Origin: Mesorhizobium ciceri WSM4083
GTDB taxonomy: Bacteria; Pseudomonadota; Alphaproteobacteria; Rhizobiales; Rhizobiaceae
NCBI RefSeq assembly: GCF_000519305.1
Contig: NZ_JAFG01000014.1
Span: 189-37,807 of the forward strand
Direction of reading: 5' to 3'
DNA length: 37,619 nt
This document shows, piece by piece, positions 1 to 7,705 of this stretch; within the stretch, counting starts at the first letter, position 1; the number at the start of each line of letters is the position of its first letter. Below the pieces are notes generated by a model, which saw nothing but the letters and a program-made list of their open reading frames with translations, was not told the origin of the DNA and searched no databases. Position numbers and translations under genes: made by a program.

Positions 1-605
1 GAGGCCAGCGCTTCGGCGAGGTCGAGCTCGCGGTCGGTCTGGCGCTCGTTGCAGATCAGCCCGCCCAGCCGCACGCCGCCCGAATGGGCATATTTGAGGA
101 TGCCCTTGGCGATGTTGTTGGCCGCGTAAAGCGCCATCATCTCGCCCGACATGACGATGTAGATCTCCTGCGCCTTGCCCTCGCGGATCGGCATGGCGAA
201 GCCGCCGCAGACCACGTCGCCGAGCACGTCGTAGGAGACATAGTCGACATCGTCATAGGCGCCGTTCTCCTCGAGGAAGTTGATCGAGGTGATGACGCCG
301 CGCCCGGCGCAGCCGACCCCCGGCTCCGGACCGCCGGACTCCACGCATTTGATGCCCTTGTAGCCGATCTTGAGCACGTCCTGCAGCTCGAGGTCTTCCA
401 CCGAACCCTGCTCGGCCGCAAGGTGCAGCACGGTGTCCTGCGCCTTCGAGTTCAGGATCAGCCTTGTGGAATCGGCCTTGGGGTCGCAGCCGACGATGAG
501 GATCTTCTGGCCGAGGTCGACAAGGGCGGCCAGCGTGTTTTGCGAGGTGGTGGACTTGCCGATGCCGCCCTTGCCGTAAAAGGCGATCTGACGCAGACCT
601 GCCAT
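1..605 (-). CDS. nifH: Nitrogenase iron protein NifH (3' end beyond window)
   Basis: Reductase component of nitrogenase: it binds MgATP and passes electrons from ferredoxin or flavodoxin to the MoFe protein in the cytoplasm. The frame begins MAGLRQIAFYGKGGIGKST, with the P-loop GKGGIGKS at residues 11-18. It continues through the switch region (GCDPKADST), the two [4Fe-4S] cysteines in VGCAGRG and VVCGGFA, and the arginine of GCAGRG that is the ADP-ribosylation site in other bacteria. About 201 of the usual roughly 297 residues are present; the frame is open to the window edge, so the gene is cut by the window and not broken. The start is ATG at 605, with a GGAAGGAAA ribosome site 5-13 bases upstream. 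nifDK would be expected downstream, outside the window. A NifA activator site lies upstream. The identification is firm. Confidence 0.97.
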   Translation of the reverse strand, partial: MAGLRQIAFYGKGGIGKSTTSQNTLAALVDLGQKILIVGCDPKADSTRLILNSKAQDTVLHLAAEQGSVEDLELQDVLKIGYKGIKCVESGGPEPGVGCAGRGVITSINFLEENGAYDDVDYVSYDVLGDVVCGGFAMPIREGKAQEIYIVMSGEMMALYAANNIAKGILKYAHSGGVRLGGLICNERQTDRELDLAEALA

Positions 606-644
606 AGTGCTTTCCTTCCTTCGTTCCTGCAATCGCGGTCGCCC

Positions 645-658
645 GCCACATCAATGCC
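645..658 (-). promoter_or_regulatory. Possible sigma-54 (-24/-12) promoter of nifH
   Basis: On the minus strand this reads GG-CATTGATGTG-GC, which has the required ten-base spacing between the invariant GG and GC. The flanks (CGGCAT and TGGCG) only partly match the consensus TGGCAC-N5-TTGCA. It would give a leader of about 28 bases and put the NifA site roughly 160 bases upstream. No better match was found between 606 and 780. Weak. Confidence 0.3.
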
Positions 659-794
659 GTCGGCAGCTCTCGCCGCCTCACAGCCGAAGGACCTCAAGAT
701 CCATGCCAACTCGCCCGAGCCAGCCCGAGGAAAAACCAAGCGTTGCTCCTCAACGGCTTGGCTCGCCATCCGACAGCCATTGTCGGACGACCCA

Positions 795-810
795 TGTAGC
801 GGAACCGACA
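795..810 (-). promoter_or_regulatory. NifA upstream activator sequence for nifH
   Basis: TGT-AGCGGAACCG-ACA matches the NifA binding consensus TGT-N10-ACA exactly. It lies about 190 bases upstream of the nifH start. NifA sites normally stand 80-150 bases before the sigma-54 transcription start, which fits a start near 630-700. The motif is short, so chance occurrence is possible; its place upstream of nifH raises the odds. Confidence 0.6.
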
Positions 811-1600
811 AAGGGCGACAGATCGCGTGGGTCCCTTTATCTGCGACAGCATGGTCGAGCGGCACGGCGCACTGCGATCCCCACGCGCCGACATCGGCCC
901 ACTCGCAGTTCGCGGGCGGCTATCAGAGCGTGGCCATACGGTCGGCAGACGCCTCAGGAGCGGCTCGGGCGCGTTGTCGGCCGGCTGGAGCGCTCGAAAC
1001 GCCCGCCCCGCGCTCGCGGAATAGTCGCACCTACGCAGCCCCACCCCCCTACACCACTCTCTCCTAAGTTCTCGGGATGTGGCGGTCGCGCGGAGTAAAA
1101 CGTAGCGGAACGAACCCTGACCAGCGCAATGACGACCCGAATGGCGTGTCTTCCGCACCAAATTCGTTGGCAACAAACAGCGCCGGTGATGCATGTCTGG
1201 GATGGCGCACGTTGCCTCCAAGAAGTGGTCATTCCAGAGCTGGGCGTCAATCGAGAACTGAAGGACTAGGCCATTGCCGCGGTTGAAGTGTCACTGCATT
1301 TTCCGCGTGGTGTGCGACATGTTCCACCACACACTCGCAGGAGACGTTCTCCTTGTGCGAATTGACCGGTGTCGAACACATTCAAATCCGACGTTCTGGA
1401 TTTATCCGGGTCCCCTCCCGCGAAGTTAGAACAACGACAGCCAGGTCCAGGCGTGTTGGACACAGCCTATGCGGAACCGTTTCCCGTTCGAGTTGGTCGA
1501 GGAAGCCCACGCGCTAGATGAGCTCGCAGGCGCAATTGCCACCAGCATCAATTTCGGGGCGGGCTATTGAGGAGAGAGCCGATGTGGGCGTTCAGCAAAT

Positions 1601-2545
1601 CTAGGAGCGCCCGCCAGATGCTGGCATCTTGCTTGGAATGGCCATCCGCGACGTCTCCTGCAGCATTATTTCTCGCAACCAGATGCTTGCTGGATCACTG
1701 TTATGAATGGTGGGCCATTGGACTACCTCGGTGAATGCGGGCAGCGGGGTCGGAAGATCAAAGATCTGCAAGGGGATCGATTTTTCGAAATGATTGACCA
1801 GCCGGAAGGGCATGACCGCCAAGCGATCTGTGCCTGTCACCACGGGCGGGATCATGCTAAAGCCCTGCACGAGGACCTCTACCCTTCTCTTAAAGCCATG
1901 CTCATGCAAATACCAGTCCTCGATGGTAGGCTTCTGCGCTTGCCCGAACTTTACCGCCACGTGCTTCATCGATAGGTATCTCTCGAATGTAAGCTGCCGT
2001 GGCATCTGCTTGTTTGAGGGGCAGCCTACGCACACGAGTCTGTCGTCGAACAGCGGCACCCGCGAATGCGAGCTCGACATGAACATTTCCGGGACAATTA
2101 GAAAATCGACGTCACCGCGCCGCAGAAGTTCAGGGGTGTCATCGTCGATAGGCAGCAATTCGAAGCTGACGGCGGGTGCTACCCGCGCGACACGCTCCAC
2201 GACCTTTTCAAAAAACACGAATATGACGAAATCGGAAAGAACGATCCTGAAATGGCGATCGGACCGAGCCGGGTCGAACGGTTCCAAAGATATGATCGAA
2301 CGCTGAATCTGCCCGAGGACGGCGCGAACTGCGGGGGCGAGTGTTTCGGCGCGCGGCGTTAGAAAACGCTCGCGGCCGCTCATCGTATAAAGCTCATCGC
2401 GGAAGTAATCGCGCAGCCGGACAACGGCCGCGCTCATGGCCGGCTGACTCAGATTGATGCGCCGTGCAGCCGCCGTCAGATTATGCTCCGTCAGCAGCGC
2501 GTCGAGAACGACAAGAAGATTCAAATCAAGGCCGTTCAAACGCAT
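1601..2545 (-). CDS. nodD: LysR-family nodulation regulator NodD
   Basis: Flavonoid-responsive LysR-type activator that binds nod boxes and turns on Nod-factor genes. The 314-residue product has the family length. It opens MRLNGLDLNLLVVLDALL, the NodD signature start, followed by a winged helix-turn-helix at about residues 18-60 (LTAAARRINLSQPAMSAAV) and a LysR effector-binding domain. The stretch around FDLPTPLPAFTEVVQWP near residue 270 is strongly NodD-like. The gene is divergent from nodZ, and a nod box starts 23 bases upstream of its ATG. Binding there could therefore both activate nodZ and repress nodD itself, as is known for other NodD proteins. No frameshift is visible, and it is the only nodD in the window. 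Confidence 0.96.
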   Translation of the reverse strand: MRLNGLDLNLLVVLDALLTEHNLTAAARRINLSQPAMSAAVVRLRDYFRDELYTMSGRERFLTPRAETLAPAVRAVLGQIQRSIISLEPFDPARSDRHFRIVLSDFVIFVFFEKVVERVARVAPAVSFELLPIDDDTPELLRRGDVDFLIVPEMFMSSSHSRVPLFDDRLVCVGCPSNKQMPRQLTFERYLSMKHVAVKFGQAQKPTIEDWYLHEHGFKRRVEVLVQGFSMIPPVVTGTDRLAVMPFRLVNHFEKSIPLQIFDLPTPLPAFTEVVQWPTIHNSDPASIWLREIMLQETSRMAIPSKMPASGGRS

Positions 2546-2567
2546 GTCACGTCCACAGCCTCAAGCC

Positions 2568-2614
2568 ATCCGCAGCGTGGATGCGCTTCATCGAAACAAT
2601 TGATTTTACCAACT
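2568..2614 (+). promoter_or_regulatory. nod box upstream of nodZ
   Basis: The 47-base element matches the nod box: ATCC, then GTGGATG, then ATCGAAACAAT followed by TGATTTTACCAA. It is oriented toward nodZ and is the only such element between nodD and nodZ. NodD with an inducer is expected to bind it. An 11-base run from AGGAGAA (a good ribosome site) ends at an ATG at 2641, which I read as the original nodZ start. Confidence 0.93.
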
Positions 2615-2640
2615 AAAACGCCGTCGTATAGGAGAACTCA

Positions 2641-2745
2641 ATGACTAAGCCTGACGCAAATTATCGATTTGGCTTGGGCGCCGGGGGTGAACGCGGTTTG
2701 CGTCTAACATCAAGAGAGCCGCAAATCCAACCCTTCAAACGCTGA
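2641..2745 (+). pseudogene. Severed original 5' end of nodZ (34-codon frame)
   Basis: This frame follows a good ribosome site (GGAGAA at 2631-2636) directly downstream of the nod box. It opens MTKPDANYRF and then runs into unrelated sequence before a TGA at 2743. Bradyrhizobium NodZ, from memory, starts MTK-ERFVISRRR. The seven bases ATCGATT at 2663-2669 recur at 2918-2924 inside the present nodZ. Removing the 255 bases between them would join the two in frame to give MTKPDANYRFVVSRRRTGFG, a normal NodZ N-terminus. I infer that nodZ was interrupted here. It could still be translated as a short leader peptide. Confidence 0.55.
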
Positions 2746-2886
2746 ATGCGGACTCCGAGCAAATGGCCTCACAATTCCAGTGCGGCAAACGAAGAGTTCA
2801 ACCTGGCCTGACTGGGGATTCTGATGGTTCAATCGGGCCAGGCTTTAGTAGCCCCTTCCTCCTAGACCCTGCGGTATTCCGGAACG

Positions 2887-3882
2887 ATGCACATGCTTGT
2901 TGGTGACTCAGTGAACGATCGATTCGTTGTCTCTCGACGGCGCACTGGTTTCGGTGACTGCCTGTGGTCGCTCGCGGCAGCTTGGTCCTACGCACACCGG
3001 ACAGGGCGGAGGCTAGTGATAGATTGGCGTGGCTCGAGTTACCTCACTGAACCCCTCACGAACGCCTTTCCGGTGTTCTTCGAGCCAATTCAGGACATCG
3101 CCGGCGTACCGGTCATTTGCGACGATCAGATAAACCAGCTCGCATTTCCTGGGCCTTTCTTCCCGCCGTGGTGGAATAAGCCGTCGGTCGACTGCGTCTA
3201 CCGACCGGACGAGCAGATCTTCCGGGAACGCGACGAGCTGAGGGAGCTTTTCGAAGGCGGAAATGACACTGAAGCCAATACCGTAGTGTGTGATGCTTGC
3301 TTGATGTGGCGTTGTGGGGAAGATGCCGAACGACAAGTTTTTAAAAGTATCAAACCTAAGCCTGAAATCTCGTCCCGAATTGAAGCCATTTACGAGGAGC
3401 ATTTCCAGGGGAACAGCGTAATCGGGGTTCATGTCCGGCACGGCAACGGCGAAAATATCATGGAGCACGCGCCCTACTGGGCTGATTCAGAGTCCGCCTT
3501 GCAGCAGGTATGCAATGCTATCCATAAAGCCAAAGCGCTCCCGCATCAAAGACCTACAAGGGTGTTCCTGTCTACCGACAGCGCGGAGGTGCTCAACAAG
3601 TTGTCAGGCGTCTTTCCCGACCTTTTTACAATCCCGAAACGCCTTCTGCCGGATCGCGCCGGGCCGCTACATATAGGAGCACTAGGGGCTGAGGGCGGCT
3701 TTTCTGCTCTCGTGGAGATGTATCTGCTTGGGCGCTGCGATACGGTTATTCGTTTTCCGCCCACTAGCGCCTTCTCACGATATGCCCGCCTGTTCGTGCC
3801 ACGCATTGTCGAGTTCGATTTGAACAATCCGGGCCGTTTGATCGTGATTGATAACTCGTCCAAACCTCTCCCGGTTTCGTAA
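2887..3882 (+). CDS. nodZ: Nod-factor alpha-1,6-fucosyltransferase NodZ
   Basis: Transfers fucose from GDP-fucose to C6 of the reducing-end N-acetylglucosamine of the Nod factor. From RFVVSRRRTGFGDCLWSL (about residue 12) to the C-terminus it follows NodZ closely. The GDP-fucose site motif GVHVRHGNGE lies at about residues 179-188, with DSE and FLSTDSAEVL further on and the conserved IRFPPTSAFSRYARL near 280. Its 331 residues compare with about 325 in the family. The first ten residues do not match NodZ, and the ATG at 2887 has only a weak ribosome site (GGAAC), because the original start appears to have been separated by a 255-base insertion. ATG 2893 or GTG 2911 are other possible starts. 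An inverted repeat follows the stop. The enzyme core is intact, so function is plausible if translation is sufficient. Confidence 0.93.
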   Translation: MHMLVGDSVNDRFVVSRRRTGFGDCLWSLAAAWSYAHRTGRRLVIDWRGSSYLTEPLTNAFPVFFEPIQDIAGVPVICDDQINQLAFPGPFFPPWWNKPSVDCVYRPDEQIFRERDELRELFEGGNDTEANTVVCDACLMWRCGEDAERQVFKSIKPKPEISSRIEAIYEEHFQGNSVIGVHVRHGNGENIMEHAPYWADSESALQQVCNAIHKAKALPHQRPTRVFLSTDSAEVLNKLSGVFPDLFTIPKRLLPDRAGPLHIGALGAEGGFSALVEMYLLGRCDTVIRFPPTSAFSRYARLFVPRIVEFDLNNPGRLIVIDNSSKPLPVS

Positions 3883-3914
3883 GGACACCGGTTAACCTCA
3901 CCGGGAAGGTCCTT
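3881..3914 (+). terminator. Inverted repeat after nodZ, possible terminator
   Basis: AAGGAC-ac-CGGT, loop TAACCTC, ACCG-ggaag-GTCCTT forms an imperfect hairpin starting at the nodZ stop codon. A T-rich tail is lacking (CCTTATTG follows), so intrinsic termination would be inefficient. It fits with nolK having its own nod box. Confidence 0.45.
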
Positions 3915-4359
3915 ATTGCGCGCACAGCCTGCTCGTTAGAAGCAAGAGGCGAACGCCACCAATCTGATCGGCCATCATTACCATCCGGATCTGACGGGGG
4001 ATCGCCTCAATCGATGGCCGGTCGAGAGCGATGGCCGGACCGATCCGCAAGCGGCAGGCGAAGAGGCACTCGGGGCGCCGGATTCAGGCGGAGCCATATC
4101 CATCGGTTTGGCCACTCGGCAAGTCTGGTGCCACGTCCCAGCCGACCGAAACCGCTGCGCACCTGGCAATGCTCGATTAGATTCGTGTGAGGTGGCATAT
4201 ATCGGCGCCCAGCGGGCCGAGCCGCCTCGGGGCCGGTGCATGCGCGGCGCCTCCCCGGTATCAGCGAAAACGCTTCCCGAAAATAGGACGCAGTATCGAA
4301 CGTCTTGAGGCCCTCTTTCCCCGGCGAGGTTAAGATGATGCTGCCAGAAATTAGCATGC
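3915..4359. other. Intergenic region between nodZ and the nolK nod box
   Basis: No supported gene. In Mesorhizobium loti the fucose gene noeL (GDP-mannose dehydratase) lies between nodZ and nolK. I looked for its motifs in this stretch and found none. The plus-strand frame near 3950-4110 is open and mildly protein-like but unrecognised. Confidence 0.4.
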
Positions 4360-4406
4360 ATCCACGGCGCGGATGTGTTTCATCGAAACAAACAATTTCA
4401 CCACTG
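4360..4406 (+). promoter_or_regulatory. nod box upstream of nolK
   Basis: ATCCACGGCGCGGATG, then ATCGAAACAAACAATTTCACC, matches the nod box with a few changes in its 3' part (AACAATTTCACC instead of the usual ATCGATTTTACC). It points toward nolK, 235 bases away. The gap to the gene holds no recognised frame. Confidence 0.88.
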
Positions 4407-4641
4407 TAGCGCAACGTTGCATAGAGCGGAGGCGCAAGCCGCAAGAACGCGAACTGACGCGCAAGTGGACTCGGCCGGCTGTTGCGCGATCAGCGGACTA
4501 CATCGGGTGGGCCGGATGGCGATGAGCCTCCCAAAATTGCGCAGGTCTAGCCGTCATCCAATTGCAGCCGACGCTACTCCGCGCATCGGATGAGTAATTC
4601 CGCCCGCAAGATCTTGGACGCAAGTAGATGAGAATTAAGGC

Positions 4642-5595
4642 ATGAAAAAAGTCTATGTAGCAGGTCATCGTGGTCTCGTTGGATCCGCCACCGTGAAGGC
4701 GCTCGCCGCCGCAGGTTCGTATGAGATCGTAACGCGCACTCACGACGAACTGGATCTCTGCGACAGGAAGGCGACACGCGAATTCTTTATGTCTGAACGA
4801 CCGGACTATGTTGTCATGTGCGCGGCAAAGGTTGGTGGCATTCTTGCGAACGCAAGCTTGCCAGTCGACTTTCTTCACAACAATCTTGCGATTCAAATTA
4901 GCGTCTTTGATGGGGCCCACGCAGCCGGCATCGAGCGTATGATCTTTCTCGGTTCCTCATGCATCTACCCACGCGATTGCCCGCAGCCTATACGAGAGGA
5001 CTATCTTCTAAGCGGCCCGCTAGAAGCAACAAATCGTCCGTACGCTTTGGCAAAGATTGCGGGTGTGGAATCATGCTGGTCTTTCAACCGGCAGTATCAG
5101 ACTCGCTATCTCGCGTTGATGCCGACAAACCTGTATGGTCCCGGAGACAATTATCACCCTGACACATCTCACGTTTTGCCCGCTCTGATGCGCCGCTTTC
5201 ATGTTGCTAAAATGAACCGTGACCCCAGGGTCGTGGCCTGGGGATCCGGGATGCCTAGGCGAGAGTTCATGTACTCGTTGGATATAGGGGATGCCATCGC
5301 ATTCCTGCTTGGCCTCCCGGCTTCGGATTTTGGGGCGTTGACATCTCCCGACATAGCGCCTCTGATCAATGTTGGCGTTGGAGAGGACATCACCATTCGA
5401 GAACTGGCGGAACTGGTTAAAGCCACCGTCTCCTATGAAGGCGATTTGATGTTCGACACCACCAAGCCAGATGGTACACCGCGTAAGCTGCTGGACGTGA
5501 CGCGCTTGCGTACGCTGGGGTGGGAAGCCAAAACCTCGTTGGGTGTCGGGCTGCAAGCGACCTATGAGCACTTTTTGCGCGATCAGGAAGCTTGA
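4642..5595 (+). CDS. nolK: GDP-L-fucose synthase NolK
   Basis: Epimerase-reductase that turns GDP-4-keto-6-deoxy-mannose into GDP-L-fucose, the donor for NodZ. The 317-residue product has the extended short-chain dehydrogenase fold. The NADPH-binding glycine motif GHRGLVG is at residues 8-14, the catalytic serine is in LGSSCIYP near 107, and the Tyr-Lys pair is in PYALAK at 134 and 138. The segment LMPTNLYGPGDNY and the C-terminal RLRTLGWEAKTSL are typical of the family (Fcl/WcaG). The start is ATG 4642 with a TAAGG site upstream. It is preceded by its own nod box. The enzyme that makes its substrate, GDP-mannose 4,6-dehydratase (noeL), is not in the window and would have to come from elsewhere. 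Confidence 0.95.
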   Translation: MKKVYVAGHRGLVGSATVKALAAAGSYEIVTRTHDELDLCDRKATREFFMSERPDYVVMCAAKVGGILANASLPVDFLHNNLAIQISVFDGAHAAGIERMIFLGSSCIYPRDCPQPIREDYLLSGPLEATNRPYALAKIAGVESCWSFNRQYQTRYLALMPTNLYGPGDNYHPDTSHVLPALMRRFHVAKMNRDPRVVAWGSGMPRREFMYSLDIGDAIAFLLGLPASDFGALTSPDIAPLINVGVGEDITIRELAELVKATVSYEGDLMFDTTKPDGTPRKLLDVTRLRTLGWEAKTSLGVGLQATYEHFLRDQEA

Positions 5596-6557
5596 CGTTC
5601 ATGCTGCCTGGTTAGCTCATGTCGGGCGCCACTGGGCGAACCATTGGCGTAGAGTTACCGCAGAGCCCTGTGATCGACGGCCAGACATCGACGAGCTCAA
5701 GCCCCCGCCCCGCCGCTATCGGCACTGAGCTGTTTCGCTCAGTAGCGTTGGTCTGCGGGGGTGCCCAGGCGAGGAGACTCGGGCTGTGCCACCAGGTGAC
5801 TGCCGCCAACAGGGAAACCAGGCCTGAGTGCATATCTCGGCCAGCTACCTTGGTTCGGTAAAGGTGACAGCATCCGCCTGCAGACGGATGCGCGCCGATC
5901 ACCGCCTGAGCCCATGCGACTGTGTTGAAGGCGGATCTCTTCTGAGAGCGATTGATACTATCGAACAGATTGGTCTTGCCGCCCGCGATTGCTCGTCAGA
6001 GGGCTGAGAAAGCGCCAATCGAGAAAATACGGTCGATGCGCCGCATCCGGTCTGCTCGGCCTCAAATCACCAGCAGCAGCCGAACATGCACGTGGTCCGC
6101 CAGATATATGAAAATCGCAGTGGGCGCTGCTCGTCCTGCTCCAAGACCCGTCCCCGTTTGCCGGATGACGCAGAGCTGGACTGCGTCGCCAAGTCATTCC
6201 GGGGCCGACGACGGAGCTCACATCCTGCCATGACGACCTAGCTATGAGCTTGGCGCGCGGAGCGCGGCGACGACGAGCCCCGTTGCCTAGTTCACGAGGG
6301 CTGCGCAATGCCATTCCGCAACATCGGCCCGACCTCCAGCCCTTTGCGCTTGGTCGCGGAGAGTTCCGGCTCCGTAAGTGGATCGAAGGGGAACGCCTGA
6401 CCGGACAGCGGGCAACGGCTAGATCGCAATCGAGTGGTGAGCAGTCGCCTGCTGTGACCGGCACCAATGACGGCCATGCGGACAAACCAGGAGCCGGCAG
6501 GAAACACACTGACGGCGGTCGTTGGTTCGCTCTTGGCCAGAGCCCGCAGCGATGCAA
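5596..6557. other. Gene-poor region between nolK and the GST gene
   Basis: About 960 bases with no convincing gene on either strand. Several short frames overlap, but none has a recognisable motif or a good ribosome site. The composition and broken frames suggest eroded DNA, as is common between symbiosis genes. Confidence 0.4.
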
Positions 6558-7232
6558 TCAGCGCTGATTTCTAATTCTGGAGGCTGCAACGGCTTCGGCG
6601 ATTTTTCTAGTTCTGGAGGCTGCGATGGCTTCGGCCATTCGCTGCGGGGCCTTGGGACGAGCATACATCCCCTCGAGGTATGCTTTGAGATTTGGAAAGC
6701 CGTCAACCAGCCCGTATTCATTGCCCCAGTCCAGGACATAGGCTGTGACGCAATCGGCGATGGTTATGTTGTCGCCAACGATGAACGCACGCCCGTCCAT
6801 GTGCTGTTCAAGCACCGCTGCCATCACCACGAAGTCTTCCCTGGCGAGGGCAATGTCTTGCGGCAGACGCTTGTCTTTGGGATACAAAAATGTGTGCTTG
6901 GCTATCCGCCAAAGCGGCTGTTCGAGTTCGGTAACCGCAAACAGAGACCACCGATATGCCTGCGCCCGCTCCTTTAGGTCGGCGGGCATCAGCCCTTTGG
7001 CGCCGTACTTCTCCGCCAAGTACATGACGATCGCGGCAGATTCGGTGAGCACGAAGTCACCGTCGACCAGCACCGGAAGTTTGCCGGCAGGATTGAGGCG
7101 AAGGAAGTCGGGGTGACGGTTTTCGCCGCCCGCAATGTTGACGGGCACAATCGCGAATTCCGCATCAAGCTCCTGAAGGGCCCAAACTGCGCGAAGCGCG
7201 CGCGTTGGACCTATCCCATACAGTGTCATCAT
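6558..7232 (-). CDS. Glutathione S-transferase family protein
   Basis: Probable cytosolic glutathione transferase; the substrate is unknown. The 224-residue product has an N-terminal thioredoxin-like domain (about 1-78, MTLYGIGPTRALRAVWAL and the glutathione-binding LTESAAIVMYLA near 61-73) and an all-helical C-terminal domain with the capping motif (GDNITIADCVTAYVLDW, about 153-170). The last 24 residues are two copies of a 12-residue unit, AEAIAASRTRKI and AEAVAASRIRNQ, made by a 36-base tandem repeat in the DNA. The start is ATG 7232 with GGAGA upstream. It lies downstream of nodE on the same strand, separated by an IS256 relic, so it may once have been read with the nod genes; a role in Nod-factor synthesis is not shown. 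Confidence 0.88.
   Translation of the reverse strand: MMTLYGIGPTRALRAVWALQELDAEFAIVPVNIAGGENRHPDFLRLNPAGKLPVLVDGDFVLTESAAIVMYLAEKYGAKGLMPADLKERAQAYRWSLFAVTELEQPLWRIAKHTFLYPKDKRLPQDIALAREDFVVMAAVLEQHMDGRAFIVGDNITIADCVTAYVLDWGNEYGLVDGFPNLKAYLEGMYARPKAPQRMAEAIAASRTRKIAEAVAASRIRNQR
6571..6635. repeat. Imperfect 36-base tandem repeat in the GST 3' end
   Basis: CTAATTCTGGAGGCTGCAAC at 6571 recurs as CTAGTTCTGGAGGCTGCGAT at 6607, and both run on into GGCTTCGGC. The period is 36 bases, or 12 codons, so the reading frame is kept. It lengthens the C-terminus of the transferase. Confidence 0.85.
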
Positions 7233-7323
7233 CTTAGTTATCTCCTGCTTCTTCGATCATGCCCACTGGCGTGGCGCAACTGACAGTTTTGGTCGCCCGG
7301 CTCTCCGGCATGGTCCGGACTGA

Positions 7324-7510
7324 TCAGCGTGCCCACCGCCGGCAGACTGATGAGCAGATCATCGTGGCTGATGGTTCCGGTGCTATATAGCGGGCCCGCT
7401 GCACGGCCCATTCATCGTTGTGCTCGAGCAGCAAGGTGCCGACGAGGCGGACAATGGCATCGTCGTTGGGGAAGATGGCAAGACGTCCGTGCGCCGCTTG
7501 ATTTCCTGTC
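7324..7510 (-). pseudogene. Decayed 3' end of an IS256-family transposase
   Basis: One minus-strand frame carries IFPNDDAIVRLVGTLLLEH followed by NDEWAVQRARYI, the well-conserved C-terminus of IS256-family transposases. The preceding EIKRRTDV is in another frame, so there is at least one frameshift. The rest of the transposase is missing. Two more relics of the same transposase end occur at 15328 and 29387. Confidence 0.8.
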
Positions 7511-7705
7511 TCTTCCTCGCCGCGACTGATCGCCAAGAGCTCGGCTGCGACCTATAATGCTCTATGTAGCCCAAATGGCATTCGATGAGTTGTCCGACCA
7601 GTGGCGCTTGTACGGCCGTACCTCAGCAAGGAAGTGCTCATCGGCCCGGTGGAGTGATCCGGAAGCGTCTGGATACGGCAGGGTGATCTTTGCAATGCTT
7701 CGCTG

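Larger units (their letters stand above)
606..1600. other. Intergenic region between nifH and nodD
   Basis: Apart from the NifA site and the weak promoter described separately, I see no convincing gene in these 995 bases. Open frames are short and have no recognisable family. The plus-strand frame near 1470-1569 looks somewhat protein-like (it ends ATSINFGAGY before a stop) and may be the tail of an eroded gene, but I do not recognise it. Confidence 0.4.

Noticed and set aside
629..644. TTGCA at 629-633 as the -12 element of nifH
   Set aside because: Its spacing to the nearest GG is 11 bases instead of 10, and a start there would leave almost no room for the ribosome site.
84..1067. 327-codon plus-strand frame at the left end
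   Set aside because: Its first part is antisense to nifH, and the rest is low-complexity and unrecognised.
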